Position numbers and translations under genes: made by a program. A model generated the notes under the pieces. It searched no databases and was not told where the DNA came from. It worked only from the letters and a program-made list of their open reading frames with translations. From positions 1 to 42,062 of the forward strand of contig NZ_PYGF01000019.1 in NCBI RefSeq assembly GCF_003014575.1: a DNA stretch of 42,062 bases. Direction: 5' to 3'. Positions 31,502-40,574 of this stretch are shown here, piece after piece (position 1 is the stretch's first letter; each line of letters starts with the position of its first letter). Source of the stretch: Cecembia rubra (GTDB lineage: Bacteria; Bacteroidota; Bacteroidia; Cytophagales; Cyclobacteriaceae).

Positions 31502-33370
31502 TTAATCCTCCTTTTCTCTTTTTCTCTTTAACATAGCTGCTTCTAACATCTTTGAAGCTAGTTTTTCGCTTTCATCGAAAAATCCCTTAGGCCAATCTTT
31601 TATGACTCCATACTTGTTTATTCTTATTTCATTGTATGTGGATAATGAATTTTCTTTTTCGACAAAATATAAAATTGAATTATTTGATAACGTTTCTCCA
31701 TTTGAGGTTGCAACTAAATAACGTAATCTATTTATTAAGTATTCACTATGTGTTTCTACTAAACATTGTTTGTCTAAAATATTTAAAGAAATAAAAAAAT
31801 CTGCCAAACGTGTCTGAACCTTTGGGTGAAGATGAAGTTCTGGTTGTTCAAAAATTAATGTTGAATCAGAGTTGGCAAGCAATGACAAAACTAAAATTGG
31901 TAAAACCTGGCTTACTCCTACTCCAACATGGGTTAAATCTTGAAAATTATTTGATGAGTCCGTTGAAACGGTTAATTCGTGTCCCAATTTACCTTTATCC
32001 GAAGTTTTATAATTTGCAGCTACGCCTAAATAAATAAGCCAATCTAATACTGCGTTTTGAAGCGTGTCTTTCTTTGTCACTTTTTCTTCGATGTTTTTAT
32101 CAAATTCTGATGAAGGTATATAAGATACAATTGTGTTTTTATGAACTTCTAAAACAGCGGCCGTGTTTTCCCCCTTAAATCCTACATCAGTTGAATCAGC
32201 GTATCCCTCTAATGGGTATATTGCTTTTGGTTCATCTCTCAGTGGTCCTAGATATTTTAAATTTCTTTTAAAATAGTTTTCAATATAGTCTACTTCTGGC
32301 AAATGCAATGGTAATGTTCTTACTTTAATATATTCATCAGATCTAATTTTGCTAAATATTTTCTCAATTTCTGTCTTTTTATCTTCAAATAAAGTGGCTA
32401 TTGTCCTTTGAAAATATCTATTACTCAAGCATCTTTTTAAACTTTGTAAAGTAAAATCGTTTTTTAAAGCTTTCAAAGAAGAGTTAAAACTCTCAATTAT
32501 CTTCTGATTTTGAATATCATCTATAGCCTTTGTATTTTCGACTAGTTCCGAAAATAAATTTAATATCAATGTTTTAAATTCATCATTAAGTATTACATCA
32601 ACATGCTCTATATTATCAAAATCTATGTATGGGATTTTGCCCTCAAGTGTTTTTAAAATATACGATATTTCTGAATCTAGTTCATTATATACACCAGTTA
32701 CACTGTATGGTAGAAAATGTAACAAATTGACCCCTATAAATTTAATGTCGCTTGGAATTCTGTAATATCTTCCAGCGGTTCTTGTTTTTGGTGAGATTTC
32801 GACCTCGAATTCCATTGATTGTTTATCAATGTTTGATAAAGTATTTATTTTGAATTCGGTTTTTCTTTCCTCAAATGATTTCGCCGATTTTTTAATATTG
32901 ATTTTTTGCTTTACTTTTTCATTTAAATCACTTTGAATATTTACACTGTTTAAAGTCGGGTTGAGTTGTTCTACTTGATTACTATTTGCAGAAAAACTAA
33001 ATTGTAAATCAACTTTATTAATTTCTTCATCATAGTGGATCATGTACCTTCTAGAAAGAAAATCAGTATTTAGATGATTTTTACTTGGTATCAATGAAAA
33101 GCCTATTTCAATATCGTTTTTATCGTTTTTATCATTTTCATTGTGTGAAAGTATATCATTAAAATTTCCAAATTTCGAAATGTGCCCATTCAAAATTACA
33201 GATCTAGATGTTACCGAGTTTTGGATTGTTTGAGCAGTTAAAAGTAAACTTTGAATGATTGTACTCTTTCCAGAACTGTTTGCCCCTGCGAAAATAGTTA
33301 GTGGTTCAAATTTTAGGTCAGTCTTTTTGGATACTGATTTAAAATTTTTAATAGTCCATTTTGTGATCAT
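31502..33370 (-). CDS. AAA15/OLD-like ATPase (RecF/SMC-type), probable defence component
   Basis: The 622-residue protein has the full ABC/SMC-type ATPase set. FKSVSKKTDLKFEPLTIFAG leads to the Walker A GANSSGKST (29-37). A long insertion follows (about 60-370), then LGPLRDEPKAIYPLEG, a signature-like THVGVGVSQVLPILV, Walker B with TLIFEQPELHLHP (about 504-516) and the switch His in CLVETHSEYL (about 534-543). There is no TOPRIM domain like that of OLD or GajA nucleases, so any cutting or toxic activity should come from the partner gene 2 nt downstream. Similar ATPases (DUF3696-like, AAA15) drive several defence systems, for example Septu, AbiL and PARIS; I cannot assign this pair to one. Confidence 0.8.
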   Translation of the reverse strand: MITKWTIKNFKSVSKKTDLKFEPLTIFAGANSSGKSTIIQSLLLTAQTIQNSVTSRSVILNGHISKFGNFNDILSHNENDKNDKNDIEIGFSLIPSKNHLNTDFLSRRYMIHYDEEINKVDLQFSFSANSNQVEQLNPTLNSVNIQSDLNEKVKQKINIKKSAKSFEERKTEFKINTLSNIDKQSMEFEVEISPKTRTAGRYYRIPSDIKFIGVNLLHFLPYSVTGVYNELDSEISYILKTLEGKIPYIDFDNIEHVDVILNDEFKTLILNLFSELVENTKAIDDIQNQKIIESFNSSLKALKNDFTLQSLKRCLSNRYFQRTIATLFEDKKTEIEKIFSKIRSDEYIKVRTLPLHLPEVDYIENYFKRNLKYLGPLRDEPKAIYPLEGYADSTDVGFKGENTAAVLEVHKNTIVSYIPSSEFDKNIEEKVTKKDTLQNAVLDWLIYLGVAANYKTSDKGKLGHELTVSTDSSNNFQDLTHVGVGVSQVLPILVLSLLANSDSTLIFEQPELHLHPKVQTRLADFFISLNILDKQCLVETHSEYLINRLRYLVATSNGETLSNNSILYFVEKENSLSTYNEIRINKYGVIKDWPKGFFDESEKLASKMLEAAMLKRKREKED

Positions 33371-33414
33371 ATTCTTATATTTTGTCTATTTTAATGTTGT
33401 GGCTAACATTTTGC

Positions 33415-33477
33415 TTCCCTCTATAGAGGAAAGTATTCTTATTTAGGGCTCTTTCCTCTTCAATAGTGGAAATATTC
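33415..33477. promoter_or_regulatory. Two imperfect copies of an operator-like site before the ATPase operon
   Basis: Copy 1 (33415-33438) contains TTCCCTCTATAGAGGAAAG with the perfect 12-bp palindrome CCTCTATAGAGG. Copy 2 (33452-33477) contains TTTCCTCTTCAATAGTGGAA. Both continue into (T)ATTC. They lie 45-110 bp upstream of the ATPase start codon, where a promoter is expected. The upstream HTH gene is a possible source of the binding protein. Confidence 0.5.
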
Positions 33478-33487
33478 CAATTACCCC

Positions 33488-33541
33488 CAAATCTACCCAA
33501 TCCCCATCGCCTAAAAAATACCCTGATCACGGTATTTTTGC
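33488..33541. repeat. Hairpin repeat, third copy; terminator of the HTH gene
   Basis: TAAAAAATACCCTGATCACG followed by GTATTTTTGC matches the hairpin blocks at 16336-16386 and 23058-23112, including the leading CCCAATCCCCAT-like part. AAAAATACC pairs with GGTATTTTT (9 bp) around CTGATCAC. It lies 5 bp after the stop codon of the minus-strand HTH gene, and the minus strand has a T-run after the stem, so it can end that transcript. Confidence 0.65.
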
Positions 33542-33545
33542 TTTT

Positions 33546-34118
33546 TTATTGGATAGGAGAATTCAAAACCAATACTTTGTAATAAAACACTTTACCATTT
33601 GGACTTTTTCTAGAGATTTTAAACCATTCAAATTCCTCAGCAATTCTTTTTATCGCTTGTTCTAAAGCGCTATCAGAAAAAGATCTAACAAACAAACTAT
33701 TAGATTTTAGCCTTGTCTTTATTTCGCTTAACCTTCTTTCCTCTCTAAAATAAGTATCTGTTAAAAGTTGGTCTTTAACGAACCTATGAGCATTATGAAT
33801 TTTTGATAAACTAATGAAATATTTAGGGTTTGCGGAATCATCAGACTTAAAATTAATTAGCTTCTGAAGTTTTGGGATATGGCTAGTTTTTACCGGATAC
33901 TTATTTGAAATTTGAGAAGATGTTAAGCCGAATGAAAGCGCAATTTCATTTAGCTTATTTGGGGATATATTTGAAAGCTTTAAAATCGCCCTGTCGATTG
34001 TAGGCTTTGAGACTTTTGTGAATTCTACAATTCCATCAACCGTTAAATCTGCCTCCTTCATAATTAATTGTAAATTTTTGGAGATGTTTTCTGCTCTTAA
34101 ATAGTCTATTTTGCTCAT
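33546..34118 (-). CDS. HTH transcriptional regulator, XRE-like
   Basis: The 190-residue protein has an N-terminal helix-turn-helix region, about residues 12-75 (LQLIMKEADLTVDGIVEFTK, VSKPTIDRAILKLSN, LNEIALSFGLTSSQIS), similar to XRE/Cro-type DNA-binding domains. A basic C-terminal domain of unknown type follows (RLSEIKTRLKSNSLFVRSFS). I chose the ATG at 34116-34118; the frame three codons longer would need TTG. A perfect 19-bp palindrome covers this start codon, suggesting self-repression. The gene stands 175 bp upstream of the ATPase operon on the same strand and may control it. Confidence 0.65.
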   Translation of the reverse strand: MSKIDYLRAENISKNLQLIMKEADLTVDGIVEFTKVSKPTIDRAILKLSNISPNKLNEIALSFGLTSSQISNKYPVKTSHIPKLQKLINFKSDDSANPKYFISLSKIHNAHRFVKDQLLTDTYFREERRLSEIKTRLKSNSLFVRSFSDSALEQAIKRIAEEFEWFKISRKSPNGKVFYYKVLVLNSPIQ

Positions 34119-34128
34119 AATGAGCAAA
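34110..34128. promoter_or_regulatory. 19-bp palindrome over the HTH start codon
   Basis: TTTGCTCAT-a-ATGAGCAAA has two perfect 9-bp arms. It spans the ATG of the HTH gene (34116-34118). Autoregulators often bind such sites over their own start. Confidence 0.55.
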
Positions 34129-34326
34129 TCGATAAATATTTTCTAGTACATTTTATATCAATAATTTTTTTATTTGTACTGAAATATATACTTTTGGAAT
34201 ATCAGGTAATTAGACCTGAATTAATTGAAGATTATTAGCAGTCATTAAACTAAGAGTCTCTATCACAAATTCCGACAATTTGACAAGGGAGAGACGGTAG
34301 GTTAATGCCCAAGAGGTTATTTTGTG

Positions 34327-34334
34327 TACATTTG
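34327..34334 (+). promoter_or_regulatory. Promoter -7 box of the hairpin RNA
   Basis: TACATTTG matches TAnnTTTG exactly and ends 4 nt before the first base of the RNA stem at 34339, placing the transcription start where the RNA begins. The -33 box is weak. Confidence 0.55.
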
Positions 34335-34337
34335 TAT

Positions 34338-34436
34338 GCACTATAGCGCTTGGGCCCTATCGAAATCACCCCTTAAGGCGTCGGAACCTTGTGATGTGGT
34401 TGAGATAGAAGCCCACGCTATAGTGTTCTTTTTTTT
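34338..34436 (+). ncRNA. ssrS: Long-hairpin small RNA, probably 6S RNA (6S-Flavo type)
   Basis: About 96 nt fold into one rod with internal loops. CACTATAGCG (34339-34348) pairs with CGCTATAGTG (34416-34425) perfectly. Inside it TGGGC pairs with GCCCA, CTATC with GATAG, ATCAC with GTGAT, and AAGG with CCTT at the tip. The 3' end runs into TTCTTTTTTTT, an intrinsic terminator, and a TACATTTG box lies at the right distance upstream. A rod with internal bubbles, about 100 nt long, in a Bacteroidota chromosome fits the 6S-Flavo RNA class, which binds RNA polymerase by mimicking an open promoter. The class name is from memory of length and shape; a different structured RNA remains possible. Confidence 0.6.
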
Positions 34437-35786
34437 CGACTTCGTCCAGACTCGTTTTTATATAGCTGACCAATGCAAGCGAGTATGACACACAGTTCCA
34501 CATTCGAATTGAATAATCAGCTTCTCAGTCAAGAGAAGGGGAGGACTGCTGTCTGTATGCCGCATGAGTCTGGAAGAACCCTCACCCTATTTGAACTTTT
34601 AAAGAACGTCATCAAATCTCCGGTTTGATGGATATGCCCTAGGTAAGGAAGGGTAGAAGTGGCTATTTGTGCTACGTATCCGGATTCCCTGTTCCTTTTA
34701 TTCCCGACCTGCTGCAGAAGGTCCTGGGAAATGTATTCCAATTATTCTATAAGGTAATAGTTGCCTCTTAGGTAGCCTGGAAGAAGTCTGTCCAGACCGC
34801 TTATCAAGTCTTCTTAGCTCCTCATCTGACTGCATGAAAAAATTGATGCATCATGCTTCCTGGGACTGCCATGCCTTTTTGGAATGTAGAGTGATGAATG
34901 ATGAGTGTAGAATTATGAATGAAGAGTGATGAATTTAGAATGAACAATGAGTTTCCTCCTTAGCAGCCAGCTAGGTCAAGAAATTACAAAACCATAAACC
35001 CAGCACCATGAACTCACTTTCAACCACTGCAATCATCAGATTGCTATTTGACGACAGCTGAAAAGTTGCCTGTCACCCTCACAGGACCCACACCGCGTCT
35101 TTTCTCATAAAGGTGAAACGATTCAATAGACCCAAATGTAGCTAACGGATACACAAAAGGTGACGGTACTACAGCGGTGCGGGCCGGTCCTGATGCCCCT
35201 AAGGGTTTCAGATAAGGCCGGAGCCTGGAGCTGGATTGGAACCTATTGGTGATCAGTCCGATAGTTGAATTTCCCACTTCAGGTTTCCTTTTACTCTCGA
35301 TCTGATACAGAAGATCTAGGGATATTTATTTCATCCCATTTGATTTCTTAGTAAAATTTTGCTGCCTCCAGGCCTTGTCCGGCATTTCTAACTCCAGTGG
35401 ATAATCCAATCATTTTGGCATCAAAGTACTCCATTGTTCCATGTATACATAATTGCATAGGTTAACTGGAATTACTTTGTCTTTTGCCAAGGATTTCAAG
35501 AGGAACACGATCCACAGTATTTAAAAAGAAAGACAAATGAATGGTTGTAGAAAAACTGCTGATTTGTCAATTGGTGACAGTTTTGCAAAGTTCTTCGTCA
35601 ACCTGAAATCCTTCCATACTTTGCTCATACTGATAAAGCGATCAAGGATTCCCATACAGCTGTAGAAGTACTTAAGGTGGCGCTGGTGTTGCTGAGGTTA
35701 TTATCCTTGGCTTCAAGCAGGGATCAAATCTGGCTTTTAGCCTATTTCAAGGATTTAAGTTACCTGATAAACTACATTTAAAACTT
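34437..35786. other. Long spacer with decayed paralogous fragments, no intact gene
   Basis: This 1.35 kb stretch has no convincing gene. On the minus strand two open stretches, 34529-34741 (reading YISQDLLQQVGNKRNRESG) and 35044-35277, continuing upstream through a stop to about 35328 (reading ISLDLLYQIESKRKPEVG), share the pattern 'IS-DLL-Q---KR--E-G', so they look like two decayed copies of one sequence. A low-complexity tract of GAATGATGAG/GAAGAGTGATGAAT units lies at 34882-34955. The last part before 35787 must hold the promoter of the SusC operon, but I find only a partial box (TACATTTA). Confidence 0.45.
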
Positions 35787-37355
35787 ATGAAAAAACTCAC
35801 TATTCCTCTAATTTATAGTGGTATGCTTCTAATGTCCATGCCAACTTTTGGTTTGTCTAATCCCTCCGATGAGCCCATACCTAAACGTGTATTCATTAGA
35901 ATAGAAATCAAGAAAAACCCTTTCCCAGATTCTTTACAGGTTTTTTTCTGGGAGAGCTTGCTAGATATTCCTACCGATCTTCCTCAAGCCAAGATACAAA
36001 ACCATTTTTTGACTAGTGGAAATATGTTCGAAGGGAGCAGGGAATCCAAAGTTCTGGATTGGACCTCTCCTCCGATTTCAAAATCAGCTTTCTTAACTAT
36101 TAAAAATGGGCGGTATGACTTGCTAGATAAAATCATCATCCAACCCGGTGATTCTGTTAGAATTGGTTTTGATTTGGAAAAAGGGCAGACACTATTTTCC
36201 GGCCCATCTGCGGAAAAATTCAGGGCCCAACATTCTCTTCAGATGTCATGGGATGAATGGAAATTCTCCATAGACCCTGCAATGTTGACTTCAAATAAGC
36301 GATTTTGGGCGAGTTCATCCAAAGATTCGATCGCTTATTATCAGGCAATTCAAAAAAAATCATCAGTTCACAGGTCAATTGAACCCTTGGTGAGTCTTGA
36401 AGACAAGATCAAGTATTTGGATAGGCAACTTGGAGCTGACTATACACAGCATCCAGTTTGGTCACAATTGCAGCCATTTAAACACCTATTGGAAAAGGAT
36501 TTTTTTCAAGCGCTTCAAACAGAACTTATGGGTAAAATCCTTTTTGAACCTGTGGATTTATTTAGAAAAACCTATGAAGATAACCCGGAATATCTGGCAC
36601 TTTTCCATCGATATTTCATGGATTCAATCCCTGTAATTCCAAGCAATGCAGTCGATTCTCCACACTTTTTGGAATATCTGTATACTCAAAAAGTTGTGAA
36701 TTCAGCCGTTACCAAAAAACCATTTAGAGACTTATTGACATTCCAAAGTCAAGCGTTGAATGATGCGCTTGAAGTAAAATTTATAAGCCAAAATTTCAGA
36801 AGATTTTCAGATTCAAACGCACAGTTTGAAAAAACACTAGCACGAGTATCAGATCCTTTTTTACATGAACTAATAGCTAAAATGTTTGCAGCTCAAAAGA
36901 TTGGTGCACCAATTGCCAAACTGCCACTTTGGGATTATGAAGGCAATGAAATTTTCCTAAATGACCATAAAGGAAAATTTCTATTGCTGAGTTTTTGGCT
37001 TCCAGGTTGCTCAGCGAGTGAATCTGCTTATAGACACAAAGTTTCTGAGGTGGATAAACAATTCCAGTTTTCTGAAAAGCTAGAAGTTATTTACGTAGGG
37101 TCTTCCAAAGATCATCAACGTTGGCTTGACCTCGTGTCCCAATCAATATATAGCCCTTCAAGCGGAGTTAACTACCGAAGTTCACAAGATGAACAGTCCT
37201 TTTTGAGCTATTACGATATCAGAAGCTTCCCCACCATGATGTTGATAGACCCTGATGGCAGGATGGTCAATAATGGAAATTTTCTATACAGCACCCAAGG
37301 CTTAATCAATTACTTGGAAAACCAAATCCAAGAGTATTATAAACATCAACCCTAA
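35787..37355 (+). CDS. Secreted thioredoxin-fold (TlpA/AhpC-like) protein of a SusC/D locus
   Basis: The 522-residue protein has an N-terminal signal peptide (LTIPLIYSGMLLMSMPTFGL). The first 370 residues are a Bacteroidota-type N-terminal region (with IIQPGDSVRIGFDLEKGQ). The last 140 residues are a thioredoxin fold: GKFLLLSFWLPGCSASESAY, then VIYVGSSKDHQRWLDLVSQS and SFPTMMLIDPDGRMVNNG with the cis-Pro loop. The active-site CxxC is CSAS, keeping only the first cysteine, so it cannot form the usual redox disulfide within the motif. The gene is 11 bp upstream of susC and surely in the same operon. Confidence 0.8.
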   Translation: MKKLTIPLIYSGMLLMSMPTFGLSNPSDEPIPKRVFIRIEIKKNPFPDSLQVFFWESLLDIPTDLPQAKIQNHFLTSGNMFEGSRESKVLDWTSPPISKSAFLTIKNGRYDLLDKIIIQPGDSVRIGFDLEKGQTLFSGPSAEKFRAQHSLQMSWDEWKFSIDPAMLTSNKRFWASSSKDSIAYYQAIQKKSSVHRSIEPLVSLEDKIKYLDRQLGADYTQHPVWSQLQPFKHLLEKDFFQALQTELMGKILFEPVDLFRKTYEDNPEYLALFHRYFMDSIPVIPSNAVDSPHFLEYLYTQKVVNSAVTKKPFRDLLTFQSQALNDALEVKFISQNFRRFSDSNAQFEKTLARVSDPFLHELIAKMFAAQKIGAPIAKLPLWDYEGNEIFLNDHKGKFLLLSFWLPGCSASESAYRHKVSEVDKQFQFSEKLEVIYVGSSKDHQRWLDLVSQSIYSPSSGVNYRSSQDEQSFLSYYDIRSFPTMMLIDPDGRMVNNGNFLYSTQGLINYLENQIQEYYKHQP

Positions 37356-37366
37356 CTATAAAAACA

Positions 37367-40300
37367 ATGAAAAAAATTGTACTCAGTTTTTGGCTGTTTC
37401 TGCTAAGTACAGGAATGTATGCTCAAGAAGCCGCTACTGTTCACATTAGCGGAACCATCTACGCATCTAATGATCAAACACCACTTCCAGGCGCACTGAT
37501 TAAAGAAGAAGGATCCGATCGTGCCACCGTTTCAGATGGGGATGGTAAGTTTGTTTTAAGGACTGATAATAAGTTCCCGAAAGTTCTTATCGTATCATTT
37601 ATCGGCTTTTCTTCTCAGAAAGTAGAACTCAGTGTAAATAGAAGTTTAACTGGACTGGAAATTTATCTTGATGCTCAAGATATGGGATTACAAACTGTTG
37701 AAGTCCTTTCTACAGGATTTCAAGAAATACCCAAGGAAAGAGCTACCGGTTCTTTTGTCCAACTGGATCAAGAACTGATTAACAGGAGAGTAAGTACCAA
37801 TCTTTTGGAGCGATTGGAGGATGTTACATCAGGGCTCGTATTCAACAGGGCAGGACCTGCGTCTGATCGAATTACAATCCGTGGAAGAAGTACCATTTTT
37901 GCAGAAACCCAGCCATTGATCATCATTGATAACTTTCCATACGATGGCCCTCTGGAAAATATCAACCCCAATGATGTTGAATCCATAACCATCCTAAGGG
38001 ATGCTGCTGCTGCATCTATTTGGGGTGCTCGCTCTGGGAATGGTGTAATAGTAATCAAAACCAAAAGAGGTCGAGCCAATCAACCTATGCAAATAACATT
38101 CAATGCCAACACAAATTTCATTGAAGCTCCTAATCTATTGGCGAGGCCATGGATGGATATTTCTGATTTTATTGATGTTGAAAATGAGCTTTTTAACAGG
38201 GGCGTCTTTAATGCGGCTATTAATAATTTAAATGCAAGACAGCCAATGTCACCGGTAATTGAAACTTTATTAGAGCACAGGTCCGGAAAACTTGCTGATT
38301 TAGAAAGAGATAGAAGATTAGATTTATTCAGACAAATTGATTCAAGACAGGAACTAATGGATAATTATTACCGATCTGCTGTCAATAATCAGTTAAGTCT
38401 TGGTTTTTCGGGCGGAAAAGAAAATTACCGCTATAGCTTCTCTGTAGGTCATGATCATAATCTTGCTGCTGAAATTGGTAACTCTAATTCCCGCACGACA
38501 ATTTCCTCCAATAATAATTGGAGTCTACTTAACAGGAAGTTAGATTTTGGGATATCATTCAACTACACCGAATCCAACTCATTGGTTGATACCCAAATCC
38601 CAACGCTTTTTCCATATGAAAAATTGAGAAATGATGATGGATCAGCTAATCAAATAGTAAGAGAGCACAGCTTAAGGTATGTGAATTCCTTTTTAGATAC
38701 TGATTGGTTGGACTGGAGATTCTTTCCCATGGAGGAAATTGGGATATTTGAAAATAGTGTTAAACAACAAGATGCTCGAGTAAATTTTTCAGTTGCTTAC
38801 AAAGTTACAGATTGGTTAAGCACAGAAGTTTTGTTCCAACATTGGAATAACCAATTTTCATCAAGGAATTACAGACCTTCAGAAAGCTTTGAAGCCAGAC
38901 ATTTGATAAATAGGTTTACACAAATCAATACCGATGGGTCATTGTCTAGACCAATTCCAATCGGTGGATTTATGGATTCTAGGAATGGGACATCAAATGG
39001 CAGTTATGGTCGAGTTCAGGCTAAAATTGACCGGTTATTGAGTGAAAAATTTCAATTGAATGGGATAATTGGTACTGAATTTAAAGATGTGAATAGCATT
39101 GCATCTGCAAACAGATATTATGGTTATAACAACAGTTTTGCAGTCAGTTTACCAGTTAATTTGTTTAATCAGTTTAGGATCAATCCCAATAATGCACTTG
39201 CTACTATACCCTCAGGCATAGACCATGAAGGAAGAGTTGATAGATTTATTTCTTACTTTGGAAATTTTTCACTCGCCTATAAAAACAAATTGGTATTAAC
39301 GGGAAGTGCAAGAAAAGATGCCTCTAATTTATTCGGAGTTGAAACTAACTTAAGGGCAGTACCACTTTGGTCAACAGGCTTGTCTTGGATTCTTTCTGAG
39401 GAAAGTTTTTTCAATGTGTCTGCAATCCCATATCTCAGGTTTCGAGGTACATATGGATTTAATGGTAATGTAGACAGGACATTAAGTGCATTTACTACGG
39501 CCTCATATTTTGTTACAGATGGTAACTTTATTAATCCTGGTCAGCGATATGCAATAATCAGAAATCCCCCGAACAGAAATCTGAGATGGGAAAAAATACA
39601 AACAATAAATGTTGGATTTGATGCAAGTCTCAAAAATAATTTATTAGATATAAGTCTCGAATTATACAGTAAAAATGGATTAGATCTTATAGGAGATTTC
39701 CCAATTGCTCCAACCACTGGATTTACAACATTTAGAGGAAACTTTGCAGATACTCAAACAAGAGGTTGGGATTTAACCCTAAACTCTAAGCCTATGCAAG
39801 GTAAATTTAATTGGGAAATCAACTTTTTCTTAAGTCGAGTGAAAGAGGAGGTAACTAATTATGAGGCTCCCACTCAAATTGTAAATCTCTTATCTTCGTT
39901 TGGAATCACACCTTTTCCGGGAAAACCATTATTTTCAGTTTTTAGCATGAAATCGGGAGGCTTAGATCCAAATACAGGAGATCCAATTGGATTTTTAAAT
40001 GGAGAGCCTAGTACCAATTTTATTGGAATTAGGCTTCAAACTCAACCCGATGATTTAATTTTTCATGGATCTGCCAGGCCTCAGGCTTTTGGAGCTTTGA
40101 GGAATACCTTTAGTTTTGGTGATTTTTATATATCCCCCAATGTAGCTTTTAGATTAGACTATTATTTCCGAAGACTATCAGTAGATTATACAGATCTTTA
40201 TGCAGGCCGCATTACTCATAGAGACTATAATGATAGATGGAGACAGCCGGGAGATGAATTGATTACAACTGTTCCCTCAATGCCATTGACTAACAACACT

Positions 40301-40555
40301 TTTAGACAATTCATTTACACGTTTTCGGAAACATTGGTGGAAAGGGGGGATCATATTCGACTTCAAGATATCAGGGCTGGATATCATTTGAAAAAAAGCA
40401 AGTTGCCATGGTTACCCGTTAGAAGTGCAGAATTTTATACCTATGTCAACAACCTAGGTCTTTTATGGAAAAAGACAAAATTCGATGTAGATCCTGATTT
40501 TCAAAATATCCCACCACCTCGCAGCATAGCCATAGGATTAAGAATTGATCTGTAA
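37367..40555 (+). CDS. SusC/RagA-family TonB-linked outer membrane transporter
   Basis: SusC proteins are beta-barrels that import oligosaccharides or peptides across the outer membrane with TonB energy and a SusD lid. The 1062-residue protein has a signal peptide ending at MYAQ, a carboxypeptidase-regulatory-like domain (about 25-103, ISGTIYASNDQTPLPGALIK), a plug domain (about 115-235, with RITIRGRSTIFAETQPLIII and SIWGARSGNGVIVIKTKRG), and the barrel ending in PPPRSIAIGLRIDL. The segment STGFQEIPKERATGSF marks a subgroup often found beside thioredoxin-like and peptidase genes, so peptide uptake is possible; that is inference. No anti-sigma or sigma gene is adjacent. Confidence 0.93.
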   Translation: MKKIVLSFWLFLLSTGMYAQEAATVHISGTIYASNDQTPLPGALIKEEGSDRATVSDGDGKFVLRTDNKFPKVLIVSFIGFSSQKVELSVNRSLTGLEIYLDAQDMGLQTVEVLSTGFQEIPKERATGSFVQLDQELINRRVSTNLLERLEDVTSGLVFNRAGPASDRITIRGRSTIFAETQPLIIIDNFPYDGPLENINPNDVESITILRDAAAASIWGARSGNGVIVIKTKRGRANQPMQITFNANTNFIEAPNLLARPWMDISDFIDVENELFNRGVFNAAINNLNARQPMSPVIETLLEHRSGKLADLERDRRLDLFRQIDSRQELMDNYYRSAVNNQLSLGFSGGKENYRYSFSVGHDHNLAAEIGNSNSRTTISSNNNWSLLNRKLDFGISFNYTESNSLVDTQIPTLFPYEKLRNDDGSANQIVREHSLRYVNSFLDTDWLDWRFFPMEEIGIFENSVKQQDARVNFSVAYKVTDWLSTEVLFQHWNNQFSSRNYRPSESFEARHLINRFTQINTDGSLSRPIPIGGFMDSRNGTSNGSYGRVQAKIDRLLSEKFQLNGIIGTEFKDVNSIASANRYYGYNNSFAVSLPVNLFNQFRINPNNALATIPSGIDHEGRVDRFISYFGNFSLAYKNKLVLTGSARKDASNLFGVETNLRAVPLWSTGLSWILSEESFFNVSAIPYLRFRGTYGFNGNVDRTLSAFTTASYFVTDGNFINPGQRYAIIRNPPNRNLRWEKIQTINVGFDASLKNNLLDISLELYSKNGLDLIGDFPIAPTTGFTTFRGNFADTQTRGWDLTLNSKPMQGKFNWEINFFLSRVKEEVTNYEAPTQIVNLLSSFGITPFPGKPLFSVFSMKSGGLDPNTGDPIGFLNGEPSTNFIGIRLQTQPDDLIFHGSARPQAFGALRNTFSFGDFYISPNVAFRLDYYFRRLSVDYTDLYAGRITHRDYNDRWRQPGDELITTVPSMPLTNNTFRQFIYTFSETLVERGDHIRLQDIRAGYHLKKSKLPWLPVRSAEFYTYVNNLGLLWKKTKFDVDPDFQNIPPPRSIAIGLRIDL

Positions 40556-40574
40556 ACTAAACTAGACTGAAATT

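Noticed and set aside
16336-33541. CRISPR array from the repeated hairpin blocks
   Set aside because: Only three copies many kilobases apart; no regular spacers and no cas genes.
34338-34436. SRP (4.5S) RNA
   Set aside because: The length fits, but the conserved GGAAGGAAGCAGCC-type tip is absent.
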